DNA of 64,000 nucleotides, taken from NCBI RefSeq assembly GCF_000253295.1, contig NC_015717.1:496001-560000 (forward strand), read 5' to 3'. This document shows positions 17,455 to 25,915 of this stretch, in pieces (the stretch's first letter is position 1; each line of letters begins with the position of its first letter). The notes below the pieces were generated by a model. That model was not told the DNA's origin, made no database searches, and saw nothing but the letters and a program-made list of their open reading frames with translations. The position numbers were made by a program, and so were the translations under genes. The stretch comes from Hyphomicrobium sp. MC1 (GTDB lineage: Bacteria; Pseudomonadota; Alphaproteobacteria; Rhizobiales; Hyphomicrobiaceae).

Positions 17455-18429
17455 ATGGCAGGAAACGGTAAACTAGCGACGGTTTTCGGCGGGTCCGGAT
17501 TCGTCGGGCGTCATATCGTGTGGTCGCTCGCGCGAAAGGGATACCGGGTGCGTGCTGCGGTCCGCAGACCGGATCTCGCGGGCTATCTGCAACCCATGGG
17601 CGTCGTCGGGCAGATCTTTCCGGTCCAGGCCAATCTGAGATTTGCCGATTCGGTGGCGCGGGCAGTTGAGGGGGCTGACGTCGTCATCAACGCTGTCGGG
17701 ATTTTGGCGCCGACAGGGGCACAGTCCTTCGACGCGATCCACGTCGAAGGCGCCGCCAGGATCGCGAAAGCCGCGAAGGCCGCGGGCGCCGAACGCCTTG
17801 TTCACATCTCGGCTATCGGCGCGGATAAGACCTCGCCGGCCAAGTACGCCCAGACGAAGGCGCTGGGCGAGGAGGCGATGTTCGCAGGCTTCCCCGGCGC
17901 CTTGGTGCTGAGGCCGTCGATCGTTTTCGGTCAGGAGGACGAGTTCTTCAATCGCTTCGCCGCTATGGCGCGGGTTAGTCCGTTTCTGCCTCTGATTGGC
18001 GGCGGCGTTACGAAGTTCCAGCCGGTGTTCGTCGGCGACGTCGGTCATGCTGCTGCAGCGGCGGCAACCGGCGCGGGTACGCCCGGCACGACCTACGAAC
18101 TTGGCGGGCCGCAGGTTTCGACCTTCAAGGAGCTTTTGAAGCTGACGCTCGACTATTCGGATCGCAAGCGGCTTTTGCTGCCCCTTCCGTTCTGGATGGC
18201 CAAGCTCATGGCTGCGCTGACCTGGCCGCTGCCGAATACGCTTCGGCCGATGACGGTCGATCAGGTCCGGTTGCTGCAGTCAGATAATGTGGTGTCTGAG
18301 GGTGCCAAAAAGGACGGTCGGACAATCATGGCGCTCGACGTTCCGCGGCCAGCCGCCGTCGATGGCGTGGTTCCGGCGTATCTTGAGCGTTTCAAGGCAC
18401 GGGGCCAGTACGCCCATTACCATCCGTGA
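17455..18429 (+). CDS. NDUFA9-like NAD(P)-binding protein (complex I-associated atypical SDR)
   Basis: This 324-residue atypical SDR has a nucleotide-binding GGSGFVG at residues 12-18 and the catalytic-type S119, Y131 and K135 (YAQTK). ALVLRPSIVFG and PVFVGDVGHA follow, as in the NDUFA9 family. In alphaproteobacteria this protein is related to the mitochondrial complex I accessory subunit and is often annotated 'complex I NDUFA9 subunit family protein'. Whether it binds complex I here is unknown; no nuo genes are in the window. It stands alone on the plus strand after the tRNA. Confidence 0.88.
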   Translation: MAGNGKLATVFGGSGFVGRHIVWSLARKGYRVRAAVRRPDLAGYLQPMGVVGQIFPVQANLRFADSVARAVEGADVVINAVGILAPTGAQSFDAIHVEGAARIAKAAKAAGAERLVHISAIGADKTSPAKYAQTKALGEEAMFAGFPGALVLRPSIVFGQEDEFFNRFAAMARVSPFLPLIGGGVTKFQPVFVGDVGHAAAAAATGAGTPGTTYELGGPQVSTFKELLKLTLDYSDRKRLLLPLPFWMAKLMAALTWPLPNTLRPMTVDQVRLLQSDNVVSEGAKKDGRTIMALDVPRPAAVDGVVPAYLERFKARGQYAHYHP

Positions 18430-18478
18430 GCTTTGCTTAAGCTGCGCTGCTTGTAAGCGCGAAAGCCTTCGGCACGCC

Positions 18479-18502
18479 GGCCGCCCATGCCTTTGGGCGG
18501 CC
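18479..18502. terminator. GC-rich hairpin after the NDUFA9-like gene
   Basis: A perfect 9-bp stem, GGCCGCCCA / TGGGCGGCC, with a 6-base loop lies between convergent genes. There is no T-run, so intrinsic termination is uncertain. Confidence 0.35.
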
Positions 18503-18571
18503 CCCTGCCGGTTCATAGCACCCCCCCTGTGGGCCGGCGGACGATTTATACGTCGCCCGTTCAGCCGCGGG

Positions 18572-18859
18572 TCAGTGTAGCGGTGCGATCGACAACTCGT
18601 CTTCCTGAGCATGCCCGATTGCGGCCTGCAGCGTATCGGTCAACGCGATGGGCGTGCCGTCAGCCGCATGCAGCGAGAACAGAGGGATGCCCTTTGGCAA
18701 GCCTTCGATCTGCGGAAACATTTCCAGAGCTTCGTCCGAGGTCAATGTCTTGATGTAAGCGACCTCGCCGCCGCCAAGCCGTGCAAGCTCCAGTTCGCTC
18801 ATGACCGGCGCGACGGCATCGTGGATGTCGGCAGATTTCGCGGTGGACTTAGTATTCAT
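18572..18859 (-). CDS. DUF1150 family protein
   Basis: This 95-residue protein matches the alphaproteobacterial DUF1150 family: MSELELARLGGGEVAYIK, then a segment around MFPQIEGLPKG and a C-terminal half (GIPLFSLHAADGTPIALTDT). Its function is unknown. It lies downstream of hsp20 on the same strand, an arrangement seen widely in Hyphomicrobiales, which suggests that it belongs to the heat-shock response. The C-terminus is similar in style to the BPSS-like small regulators, but nothing further can be said. Confidence 0.85.
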   Translation of the reverse strand: MNTKSTAKSADIHDAVAPVMSELELARLGGGEVAYIKTLTSDEALEMFPQIEGLPKGIPLFSLHAADGTPIALTDTLQAAIGHAQEDELSIAPLH

Positions 18860-18999
18860 GACGCTCTTCCTCCTTGTGTCGAGGCCGGGCTCTCATCGCA
18901 AACCGGGAACCGCGGCCCACACAGGGGCCTCTCGATCTGCTCGTCTGCTCCGATCCTCCGACGATTCGGTCGCTTGCGCTGTGACGCGAAAGACTCAGC

Positions 19000-19443
19000 T
19001 CAGGTGCGGCTTTTGGTTGACTGGGCCGCTCCGATCTCAATCCGGCGTACGAGGCGCTCAGGCTCAAGCCGCTGCAAGTCGACGGCCAGGAGGCCATTCG
19101 CAAGCTCTGCGCTTTTGACCTCGATGCCATCTGCAAGGACGAACGTTCGCGAAAACTGCCGGGATGCGATGCCCCGGTAGAGATAATCGCGAGCCTTATC
19201 GTCCTGCTGCTTGCCACGAACCGTCAATTGTTTGTCTTCGAGCGTTATCTCGAGGTCGTCACGCGTGAACCCAGCCACAGCCAGGGTGATCCGCAAAAGC
19301 TCACCGGAATCGCCGTCCTTGGCGACCCTTTCTATATTGTACGGTGGGTAACCATCCCCGCCTTTGGTCGCGCGGTCAACCAACCGCTCGATCTCTTCAA
19401 AACCCAGAAGCAGGGGGTTCGAAAGTGCCGTTACACGCGTCAT
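19000..19443 (-). CDS. small heat-shock protein, Hsp20 family
   Basis: This 147-residue alpha-crystallin-type chaperone is of the IbpA/class A rhizobial sort. NPLLLGFEEIERLVDR is followed by YPPYNIERV and the beta-sandwich core (LRITLAVAGFTRDDLEITLEDKQ in parts), ending in LQRLEPERLVRRIEI. It binds unfolding proteins and holds them for refolding. I chose ATG 19443 because AAGGA precedes it by 7 bases; an upstream TTG extends the frame by 6 residues with no such site. A heat-shock sigma promoter lies about 95 bases upstream, and DUF1150 is next in the operon. Confidence 0.92.
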   Translation of the reverse strand: MTRVTALSNPLLLGFEEIERLVDRATKGGDGYPPYNIERVAKDGDSGELLRITLAVAGFTRDDLEITLEDKQLTVRGKQQDDKARDYLYRGIASRQFSRTFVLADGIEVKSAELANGLLAVDLQRLEPERLVRRIEIGAAQSTKSRT

Positions 19444-19536
19444 ATGAAGGTCCTTAAGCAAGCGACCAACGTCCTATTCCCAGATGCCTTGCGGCCATCT
19501 GCCTCGCCGTCACAACTGCCCGGCGATTTAGTCAAG

Positions 19537-19564
19537 ATATGGGAACCGGTGACCGGTCTTCAAG
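19537..19564 (-). promoter_or_regulatory. sigma-32 (RpoH) promoter of hsp20
   Basis: On the minus strand CTTGAA (19564-19559) is followed after 15 bases by CCCATAT (19543-19537). This fits the heat-shock consensus CTTGAA-N13-16-CCCATnT. The leader of about 85 bases contains GGTC...GACC around the ribosome-binding site, which could act as a weak RNA thermometer; that part is speculative. Confidence 0.65.
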
Positions 19565-19709
19565 CGGCAGGGGACGTCGCGCGGACCGGGCGTGTCGCTG
19601 GCACCTCGGGAAGCCGGAAATCAGGGATTATTCGGAATTCCGCCTTAGTGCTGCCTGCCTTGGCCGCGAAGACGCAGGGCTTTTTAGCTCAGGTTCGCAT
19701 GGGGAATTC

Positions 19710-20399
19710 ATGACGCCGGCTTCCGCGCTCTTTGTCTCGGTCTTTGCCTTTTTCTCTCTTTCAGCCGGTTCGGCCGCCATCGCTGAGGATGCGGCCAAGC
19801 CGGCCGCCGCCGGAGACTCCGGGACCGTTCTCGGCGACCCGGACGGTCCGCTGACGCCGGAGGAGAAAGCCGAGAAGGAAGCGCGGAAGGCGTGCAAGGT
19901 CGACCTCTGCCGTGCTTTTCACTCAAAAGATGCATCGGGTCCTGACATCGCCTGCCACGTCATCAAGAGTTGGCGGAAGGAGCAGTTGGCGAAGCTTGTC
20001 AGCAAGGTGAAGATTACTTGGCCGTACGAGGGTGCGCATTGCTCGATGGATCTCAACCTGAAGAGAGCCGACCTCGTTAAGGCGATGGCTGAGCCGAAAG
20101 CGGAAATCCAGTTCGCCAAGCATACCGTGACGTGTTCGATCGCGAGCGAGAAGAAGGGTTCGACGGACTTTTCATTCGAGCTGACGCCGAAGGTGACGTT
20201 CGAGAACGGCAAAGCTGTCAAAGCCAAGGCCGAGTGGGGCAAGATTGGAGCGCCAACTCTGATCAAAAGCGCGCTTTGGACTGCGACCGCCGCTGACAAT
20301 ACCGTGAACATTCTATCGGGTTCTATTGTCGAAGAAGTGAACACGTTCATCGGCAAGCGATGCGATGAGGTGAAAGATCAATGGGCTGCCAAGCAATAG
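19710..20399 (+). CDS. secreted protein of unknown function
   Basis: The 229-residue product has a clear signal peptide (SALFVSVFAFFSLSAGSAA, cleavage near AIA-EDA). An Ala/Pro/Glu-rich linker follows (LTPEEKAEKEARKACKV), then a mature domain with six cysteines (C at KACKVDLCRAF, DIACHV, GAHCSM, VTCSI, KRCDE), probably in disulfides. I recognise the type from Hyphomicrobiales genomes but not a named family. It starts at ATG 19710. The frame runs further upstream, but only this start gives a signal peptide. It probably acts in the periplasm. Confidence 0.65.
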   Translation: MTPASALFVSVFAFFSLSAGSAAIAEDAAKPAAAGDSGTVLGDPDGPLTPEEKAEKEARKACKVDLCRAFHSKDASGPDIACHVIKSWRKEQLAKLVSKVKITWPYEGAHCSMDLNLKRADLVKAMAEPKAEIQFAKHTVTCSIASEKKGSTDFSFELTPKVTFENGKAVKAKAEWGKIGAPTLIKSALWTATAADNTVNILSGSIVEEVNTFIGKRCDEVKDQWAAKQ

Positions 20400-20551
20400 G
20401 CAGCTCGCATATCAATTCGCAAAAGCGAAGTGTTATAATGTTATTAGACGCGCTTATGAGCGATTATTGCAAATACGATTGGCCCCCGTGGGTTCGACGA
20501 TATAGGTAGCTTCCGTTGTGAAGCGTGGACTAACCACTCTTGGAGGAACCC

Positions 20552-20641
20552 ATGAAGACGTGGTCGAAGCCCGAAGTTCGTGAGCAGGAAGTTGGTCTCG
20601 AAGTGACCAGCTACCTCCCGGCTGAGATCGACGTCATCTAA
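20552..20641 (+). CDS. pqqA: PqqA, pyrroloquinoline quinone precursor peptide
   Basis: A 29-residue frame begins at ATG 20552 behind GGAGGA. It contains KPEVREQEVGLEVTSYLPAE, matching PqqA of methylotrophs (core EVTSY plus AEID tail). Glu17 and Tyr21, in the invariant E-x3-Y arrangement, are the residues that PqqE cross-links to build the PQQ cofactor of methanol and glucose dehydrogenases. No pqqB, C, D or E lies nearby, so it is an orphan copy; many methylotrophs carry extra pqqA genes. A TATAAT at 20434-20439 may be its -10 box, and a strong terminator follows it. Confidence 0.88.
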   Translation: MKTWSKPEVREQEVGLEVTSYLPAEIDVI

Positions 20642-20672
20642 CTCAGGTGATGTCGGCTTAGGTCGAACTTTG

Positions 20673-20706
20673 AGCGGCGGTCGAGGGTACTCGGCCGTCG
20701 CTTTTA
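20673..20706 (+). terminator. intrinsic terminator of pqqA
   Basis: A 12-bp stem GCGGCGGTCGAG / CTCGGCCGTCGC (two G-U pairs) with a 4-base GGTA loop is followed by TTTT. It starts 32 bases after the pqqA stop. It separates pqqA from the convergent uup gene and shows that pqqA is a single-gene transcript. Confidence 0.85.
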
Positions 20707-20718
20707 TATGTGCGAACG

Positions 20719-22539
20719 TCAGCCGGAATTTTCGATGGCTTCGCGCTTTTCTTCCAGTTCCAGCCAAAGCGTTTCAGCGGTTTCGAGCTGCTGCTGAGCC
20801 TGTTGCAGGCGTTCGCTTGTCTTATCGAATGCGGCGCGATCGCGGGTGAAAAGCTCGGCGTCGGCGAGTTTGGCGCCGAGGGTTTTAATTTCCGTCTCAA
20901 GCTTTGCAATCTCGCCGGGAAGTGTCGATAGCGCGTGCTTGTCCTTGAAGGACAGCTTCTGTCTTGCGGGCGAGGCGGCGGAAGATGCAGCGTTGCCTTC
21001 CGACGGTTTTGCTGATGACGCGGCTTTTTTTTGATCTTTCTCTAAAGCATCGCCTTTGCGCTGGGCGAGCATATCGGAATATCCGCCGGCATATTCGGTC
21101 CAATTCCCGTTTCCGGTCGGGGCCAATACGCTCGTTACAATTCGGTCGAGAAAATCGCGATCGTGGCTGACGAGGAGAATCGTGCCGCCATAATCCGACA
21201 GCAATTCCTGCAGCAGATCGAGCGTTTCAAGATCGAGATCGTTCGTCGGCTCATCGAGCACGAGGACATTCGAGGGCTTTGCGAGCGCGCGAGCCAACAT
21301 CAGACGGGCGCGCTCTCCGCCTGAGAGCACACGGACGGGTGACAGCCGCTGCTCGGGAAGGAACAGAAAGTCCTTCATGTAGCTCGCGACGTGACGTGCC
21401 TTGCCGTTGATGACGACCTGGTCGCCGCGGCCGCCGGTCAAGGCATCCGCGACGGTCCAATTCGGATTGAGTTCGTCGCGGCGCTGGTCGAGCGCGACAA
21501 CTTCGAGATTGGCGCCGTGGCGGATCGTGCCGCTGTCCGGTGCGATCTGGCCGGTCAAAAGCTTGATGAGCGTCGTTTTGCCTGCACCGTTCGGACCAAC
21601 GATACCGAGCCGATCGCCGCGCATGATCCGCAGGTCGAGATTCTTGATGATATCGACGCCTTCGTAGCTCTTCGAAATGCCGGTCGCCTCGGCGACAAGC
21701 TTGCCGGAGATGCTGCCTTCCGCAGCGTCGAGGCGGACGCTGCCGACGACATGGCGCTGTTCTCGGACCTCCTGGCGCATGGCGCGAAGCTCACGCACGC
21801 GGCGGACGTTGCGCTTGCGCCGTCCGGTGACACCACCGTGCATCCACTGGTCTTCGCGAACGATCTTGCGGTCGAGCTTGTGGCGCTCGATCTCCTCTTC
21901 TTCGAGAACCTTATCGCGCCAGTCTTCGAAGGCTGCGAAACCCTGTTCAAGCCGCCGGGTCTTGCCGCGGTCGAGCCAGACCGTGGCGCGCGACAGGTTT
22001 TCGAGAAAGCGCCGGTCGTGGCTAATGAGAAGCAGCGCCGAGCGCATGCCGAGGAGTGTTGTTTCAAGCCATTCGATGGCAGTCAGATCGAGGTGGTTCG
22101 TCGGCTCATCGAGCAGCAGAACGTCGGGCTTGGCGGCAATGACACGCGCCAGAGCCGCACGGCGGGATTCGCCGCCCGAAAGATGCTGCGGCTCGCTGTC
22201 TCCTGAAAGGCCAAGTTCGGCCAAAAGATACTCTGCCTGATAAGGATCGTCGGTTGGTCCGAGGCCGGCGACGACATAATCTCGGACGGTCGAGAAGCCA
22301 TTGAAGTCGGCTTCTTGCGGCAGATAACGAACACTGGCGCTGGGATGGGCAAAGCGCTCGCCGCTATCGGGTTCGACCAGTCCTGCAGCGATTTTCAGCA
22401 ACGTCGATTTGCCGGAGCCGTTGCGGCCGACGAGGCAGATGCGGTCACCGGGCGCAACCGTCAGTTCCGCGCCTTCGAGCAGCGGCGTGCCGCCGAACGT
22501 CAGGTTGATGTCTTTGAGGGTAATCAGGGGAGGTGCCAT
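20719..22539 (-). CDS. uup: ABC-F family ATPase, Uup-like
   Basis: This 606-residue protein has two ATP-binding cassettes and no membrane segment. Cassette 1 has Walker A GRNGSGKST (38-46) and LSGGESRRAALARVI. Cassette 2 has GPNGAGKTT (about 314-322) and LSGGERARLMLARAL. The linker is basic and helical (RKIVREDQWMHGGVTGRRKR in parts). The Ala/Ser/Lys-rich spacer followed by a C-terminal coiled coil (about 515-600) is the Uup mark. ABC-F ATPases act on the ribosome; Uup also limits precise transposon excision. It is a minus-strand gene convergent with pqqA. Confidence 0.9.
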   Translation of the reverse strand: MAPPLITLKDINLTFGGTPLLEGAELTVAPGDRICLVGRNGSGKSTLLKIAAGLVEPDSGERFAHPSASVRYLPQEADFNGFSTVRDYVVAGLGPTDDPYQAEYLLAELGLSGDSEPQHLSGGESRRAALARVIAAKPDVLLLDEPTNHLDLTAIEWLETTLLGMRSALLLISHDRRFLENLSRATVWLDRGKTRRLEQGFAAFEDWRDKVLEEEEIERHKLDRKIVREDQWMHGGVTGRRKRNVRRVRELRAMRQEVREQRHVVGSVRLDAAEGSISGKLVAEATGISKSYEGVDIIKNLDLRIMRGDRLGIVGPNGAGKTTLIKLLTGQIAPDSGTIRHGANLEVVALDQRRDELNPNWTVADALTGGRGDQVVINGKARHVASYMKDFLFLPEQRLSPVRVLSGGERARLMLARALAKPSNVLVLDEPTNDLDLETLDLLQELLSDYGGTILLVSHDRDFLDRIVTSVLAPTGNGNWTEYAGGYSDMLAQRKGDALEKDQKKAASSAKPSEGNAASSAASPARQKLSFKDKHALSTLPGEIAKLETEIKTLGAKLADAELFTRDRAAFDKTSERLQQAQQQLETAETLWLELEEKREAIENSG

Positions 22540-22600
22540 GCGCCCCTCGTAGCGGGGGATGCGTGCGGGATCAATCGCAACCTCGCGCTCCGTGCGTCCG

Positions 22601-22816
22601 TCAGCAGCAGCGGTTGATTTTGCCGCTGCCCTCGCCGTAGCGGCTCGCCTGTCGTTCGCGGAAAAAGGCCTCGTAGCTCAAGACCGGCTCGTCGGGATGC
22701 GCGTGGCGGCGATGGGCGACGTAAGCGTCATAATCGGGAATGCCGACCATGAGGCGGGCAGTGCGGATGATGCGCTGGGCGAGCCTGAAAATCGGAGCCG
22801 TGACGGTTTCGCGCAT
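22601..22816 (-). CDS. YbdD/YjiX family protein (DUF466)
   Basis: This 71-residue protein has the family pattern MVGIPDYDAYVAHRR followed by HPDEPVLSYEAFF and a C-terminal RYG...INRCC. It sits 5 bases downstream of cstA, the same pairing as cstA-ybdD and btsT-yjiX in enterobacteria. It is thought to assist the transporter, though its molecular role is not established. Confidence 0.92.
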   Translation of the reverse strand: MRETVTAPIFRLAQRIIRTARLMVGIPDYDAYVAHRRHAHPDEPVLSYEAFFRERQASRYGEGSGKINRCC

Positions 22817-22821
22817 GGGGC

Positions 22822-24873
22822 TTACTCCGCTGGAACGGCGGCAGCTTCGCGCGCCGTTACGTGAGGGTTGTCGAGCGCCCGGACGATGGCCCGTATGCTG
22901 AAGCCTGCCATCGCGATGACCACTGCGCCCAGCAGGGCCGTCAACGTGGCGTTGACGTAGTCATTGAAGACAATGCGGTGCATGTCGGCAATGGATTTGG
23001 CGGGCGCCAGGATTTGGTCCGCAGTGAGCGCGCTTGCGAATTTATCCGCATGGGCGAGAAAGCCGATGGCTGGATTATCGCTGAAGATTTTCTGCCAGCC
23101 TGCGGTCAATGTGCAGACGCCGAGCCATGTCGCGGGCGCGAGCGTGACCCAGGCATAGCGTTCGCGTTTCAGCTTGAAGAGAACGACCGCCCCTAAAAGC
23201 AGCGCGATGCAGGCGAGCATCTGGTTCGAAATGCCAAACAGCGGCCACAGCGTGTTGATGCCGCCCAACGGATCGACGACCCCTTGATAAAGGAAATAAC
23301 CCCAGCCGAAAACCGCGATGCCGGTCGCGACGATGTTGGCGCTCCAGGATTTGGTCGCTCTGAACGAGGGGATGGCGGTGCCGATGAGATCCTGGATCAT
23401 GAAGCGTGCGACGCGTGTTCCCGCGTCGATCGTTGTCAGGATGAAAAGCGCCTCGAACAGGATGGCGAAGTGATACCAGAACGCCATCAGCGCTTTGCCG
23501 CCAATGGCGTTTGAAAGGATTTCGGCCATGCCGACAGCAAGCGTCGGGGCGCCGCCCGTGCGCGACAGAATCGTCGTCTCGCCGACGTCAGTCGCCGCTT
23601 GTTTCAACACATCCGGTGTAATCGCGAAACCCCATCCGGAAATTGCCGATGCGGCGGTTTCGGGCGTTGTGCCGATCCGCGCGGGCGGGCTGTTCAATGC
23701 GAAGTAGATGCCAGGTTCGAGCGTCGTCGCCGCGACCATGGCCATGATCGCCACGAAGCTTTCCATCAGCATCGCACCGTAGCCGATGACACGGGCGTTC
23801 ACTTCATTGTCGAGCATCTTCGGCGTCGTGCCCGATGAAATCAGCGCATGAAAGCCGGATATCGCACCGCAGGCGATCGTGATGAAGAGGAACGGAAAGA
23901 GGCTCCCGGAGAAGACCGGGCCCGAGCCGTCGACGAATTTCGTCACGGCGGGCATTTTGAGGTCGGGCAGGACGACGAAGATGCCGAGCGCGAGGCCGAC
24001 GATGGTGCCGATTTTCAGAAACGTCGAAAGGTAGTCGCGCGGCGCCAGCAAGGCCCAGACCGGAAGAACGGATGCAACGAAGCCATAGGCGATCAGCATC
24101 ATCGAAAGCGTTTCGCCGGAATAATCGAACAAGGGAGCAAGTGTTGCGTCGGCGGCGACGTGGCGGCCGAAGATGAGTGACAGCATCAGCAACACGAAGC
24201 CGATCAGCGACATTTCTCCGATCCGGCCGGGTCGCATGAAGCGCCCGTAGATCCCCATCAGGACCGCGATCGGGATAGTCATAGCGACAGTAAATGTCGC
24301 CCAGGGACTGTGTGTCAGGGCTTTGACGACAACGAGGGCCAGCACGGCAAGCAAAATCACCATAATAATCAGGACGCCGATCATGGCGATGGTGCCGGCG
24401 ATGTCGCCTAGCTCGCTGCGGATCATTTCGCCGAGCGAGCGGCCGTCGCGGCGCACGGATGCCCAGAACATGATGAAATCCTGCACCGCACCCGCGAACA
24501 CGGCGCCTGCGATCAGCCACAGCGTGCCGGGCAGATAGCCCATCTGTGCCGCTAGAACCGGCCCGACGAGGGGACCGGCGCCCGCGATTGCCGCGAAGTG
24601 GTGGCCGAACAGCACCGTTTTGTCGGTCGGGCAGTAGTCCAGGCCGTCATTGAAGCGCTGGGCGGGCGTGAGACGATCTGCGTCGAGCCGTAAAACCCTG
24701 TCGGCGATGAACCGCGCATAGAAGCGGTCGGCCAGTAGATAGGAGCAGATGGCGGCCATGACGAGCCAGATGGCATTGATCGTCTCGCCGCGCGAAAGTG
24801 CAACGATGCCGAGCGCGACAGCGCCGAGCACCGCGACGCCGGTCCACATGAGTTTTGCTGGGATGTTCGTCAT
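22822..24873 (-). CDS. cstA: carbon starvation protein CstA, membrane transporter
   Basis: This 683-residue protein has many hydrophobic helices and the strongly conserved N-terminal signature FNDGLDYCPTDKTVLFGHHF followed by IAGAGPLVGPVLAAQMGYLPG. Members import pyruvate (BtsT/CstA) or peptides when carbon is scarce. Length is close to the E. coli protein (about 700). It forms a two-gene operon with the YbdD-like gene. The conserved ISSGTTPKML segment in the middle is also present. It is probably induced in stationary phase, but no regulatory site was identified. Confidence 0.93.
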   Translation of the reverse strand: MTNIPAKLMWTGVAVLGAVALGIVALSRGETINAIWLVMAAICSYLLADRFYARFIADRVLRLDADRLTPAQRFNDGLDYCPTDKTVLFGHHFAAIAGAGPLVGPVLAAQMGYLPGTLWLIAGAVFAGAVQDFIMFWASVRRDGRSLGEMIRSELGDIAGTIAMIGVLIIMVILLAVLALVVVKALTHSPWATFTVAMTIPIAVLMGIYGRFMRPGRIGEMSLIGFVLLMLSLIFGRHVAADATLAPLFDYSGETLSMMLIAYGFVASVLPVWALLAPRDYLSTFLKIGTIVGLALGIFVVLPDLKMPAVTKFVDGSGPVFSGSLFPFLFITIACGAISGFHALISSGTTPKMLDNEVNARVIGYGAMLMESFVAIMAMVAATTLEPGIYFALNSPPARIGTTPETAASAISGWGFAITPDVLKQAATDVGETTILSRTGGAPTLAVGMAEILSNAIGGKALMAFWYHFAILFEALFILTTIDAGTRVARFMIQDLIGTAIPSFRATKSWSANIVATGIAVFGWGYFLYQGVVDPLGGINTLWPLFGISNQMLACIALLLGAVVLFKLKRERYAWVTLAPATWLGVCTLTAGWQKIFSDNPAIGFLAHADKFASALTADQILAPAKSIADMHRIVFNDYVNATLTALLGAVVIAMAGFSIRAIVRALDNPHVTAREAAAVPAE

Positions 24874-24970
24874 CGTCTCCGTCCCTTGACGCCCGCGATT
24901 ATGCTTCGCAAGTCGCCGTTTGGCCGGAGACTACATAAAATGTGTGGTGAAGAGCCAGCAGGGCCCGTTA

Positions 24971-25000
24971 CGTGGATGGCCGTCTGCGCGGCCATGACGG
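24971..25000. repeat. REP-type palindrome
   Basis: CGTGGATGGCC and GGCCATGACGG form a near-palindrome with ATGGCCG/CGGCCAT arms. It matches the extragenic palindromes scattered through Hyphomicrobiales genomes (CGTGGATGGCC...GGCCATGACG type). It lies in the 260-base gap between cstA and tRNA-Ala, which holds no gene. Confidence 0.6.
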
Positions 25001-25137
25001 GATTATTGATTGCAGTGGCTCCGTCGCTGCGCGACTTTGCTGTGACCGCCTTCGGCCTATGGGCTCGTCGAGCCGGAACCCATGGGGCGCCAAATTGCGC
25101 GCAAGGTTGGCGTGGCGGCCGTGCACGCGTGAAAAAT

Positions 25138-25213
<76 letters not shown>

Positions 25214-25303
25214 GAACCACTTCAACCGGCGGGGCTGGTTCCCGCCGAAGACCCGCCTGATAAGTCGTCTTTGCAAAAACTGCAAGGACGTTCGACAGGA
25301 ATA

Positions 25304-25678
25304 TTAGGGCTCTTCGTCGCCCTCGCCTGCCGGGCCGCCGATGATGTTAGACACATCGCCGCCCTCTTCTTCCTCTTCCTCGAGGAAGGTCTCGTCATCG
25401 TCAGCGCCGCCGGCGTCATCCGTCTCGACGTCCGCCAAAGCCTCTTCGCCCTCGACTGCCGGCAAATCACCGTCGTCGTCGCTGACGGGTTTCTTGGCCT
25501 TCTTGGCGGCAAGATCACGCTGTTCGGCCTGCAGAGCCGCCAGCGCTGCCGGGGACGATGCGATCACGTATTTCGTGCCGCAAAACGGGCAAATGATCGG
25601 GTCGTGTCCCAGATCATAAAAGCGCTCGTCGCAATTCTGACAGGTGCGCTTCGTCCCGCGCTCTTGCTTGGTCGCCAT
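25304..25678 (-). CDS. TIGR02300 / FYDLN-acid family protein
   Basis: This 124-residue protein opens with a zinc-ribbon-like region, CxxC at C13/C16 and C30/C33, around the name-giving FYDLG segment (family FYDLN), then CPFCGTKY. The rest is very acidic (DDDGDLPAVEGEE and EEEEEEGG). I chose ATG 25678 because upstream sequence in the frame lacks this family's homology. It is usually found in Hyphomicrobiales directly before aroA, exactly as here (divergent, 237 bases apart). Its role is unknown; an RNA- or DNA-associated one is only a guess. Confidence 0.9.
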   Translation of the reverse strand: MATKQERGTKRTCQNCDERFYDLGHDPIICPFCGTKYVIASSPAALAALQAEQRDLAAKKAKKPVSDDDGDLPAVEGEEALADVETDDAGGADDDETFLEEEEEEGGDVSNIIGGPAGEGDEEP

Positions 25679-25915
25679 TCGTCGTGCCTCAGTTCTCGGA
25701 AATTCAAGGGAGCCCGTCTGCCATAGGCGTCGCCCCCTGTCAAAACGAAAAGGTGGTGCGGAGTGGGGATGCGTCAAGGGTCTTCCCCAATCGAGCGCTT
25801 GACCGGACGGCCCCGGTGCCGTTGACAGAGCGTCGCGGCGCGGTGTCTATCCGGAGCGAAATTTTCCGGAAAATTGCCCGCCGGCCCTGGATTCTAACGC
25901 TTTGGAACGTCTCAG

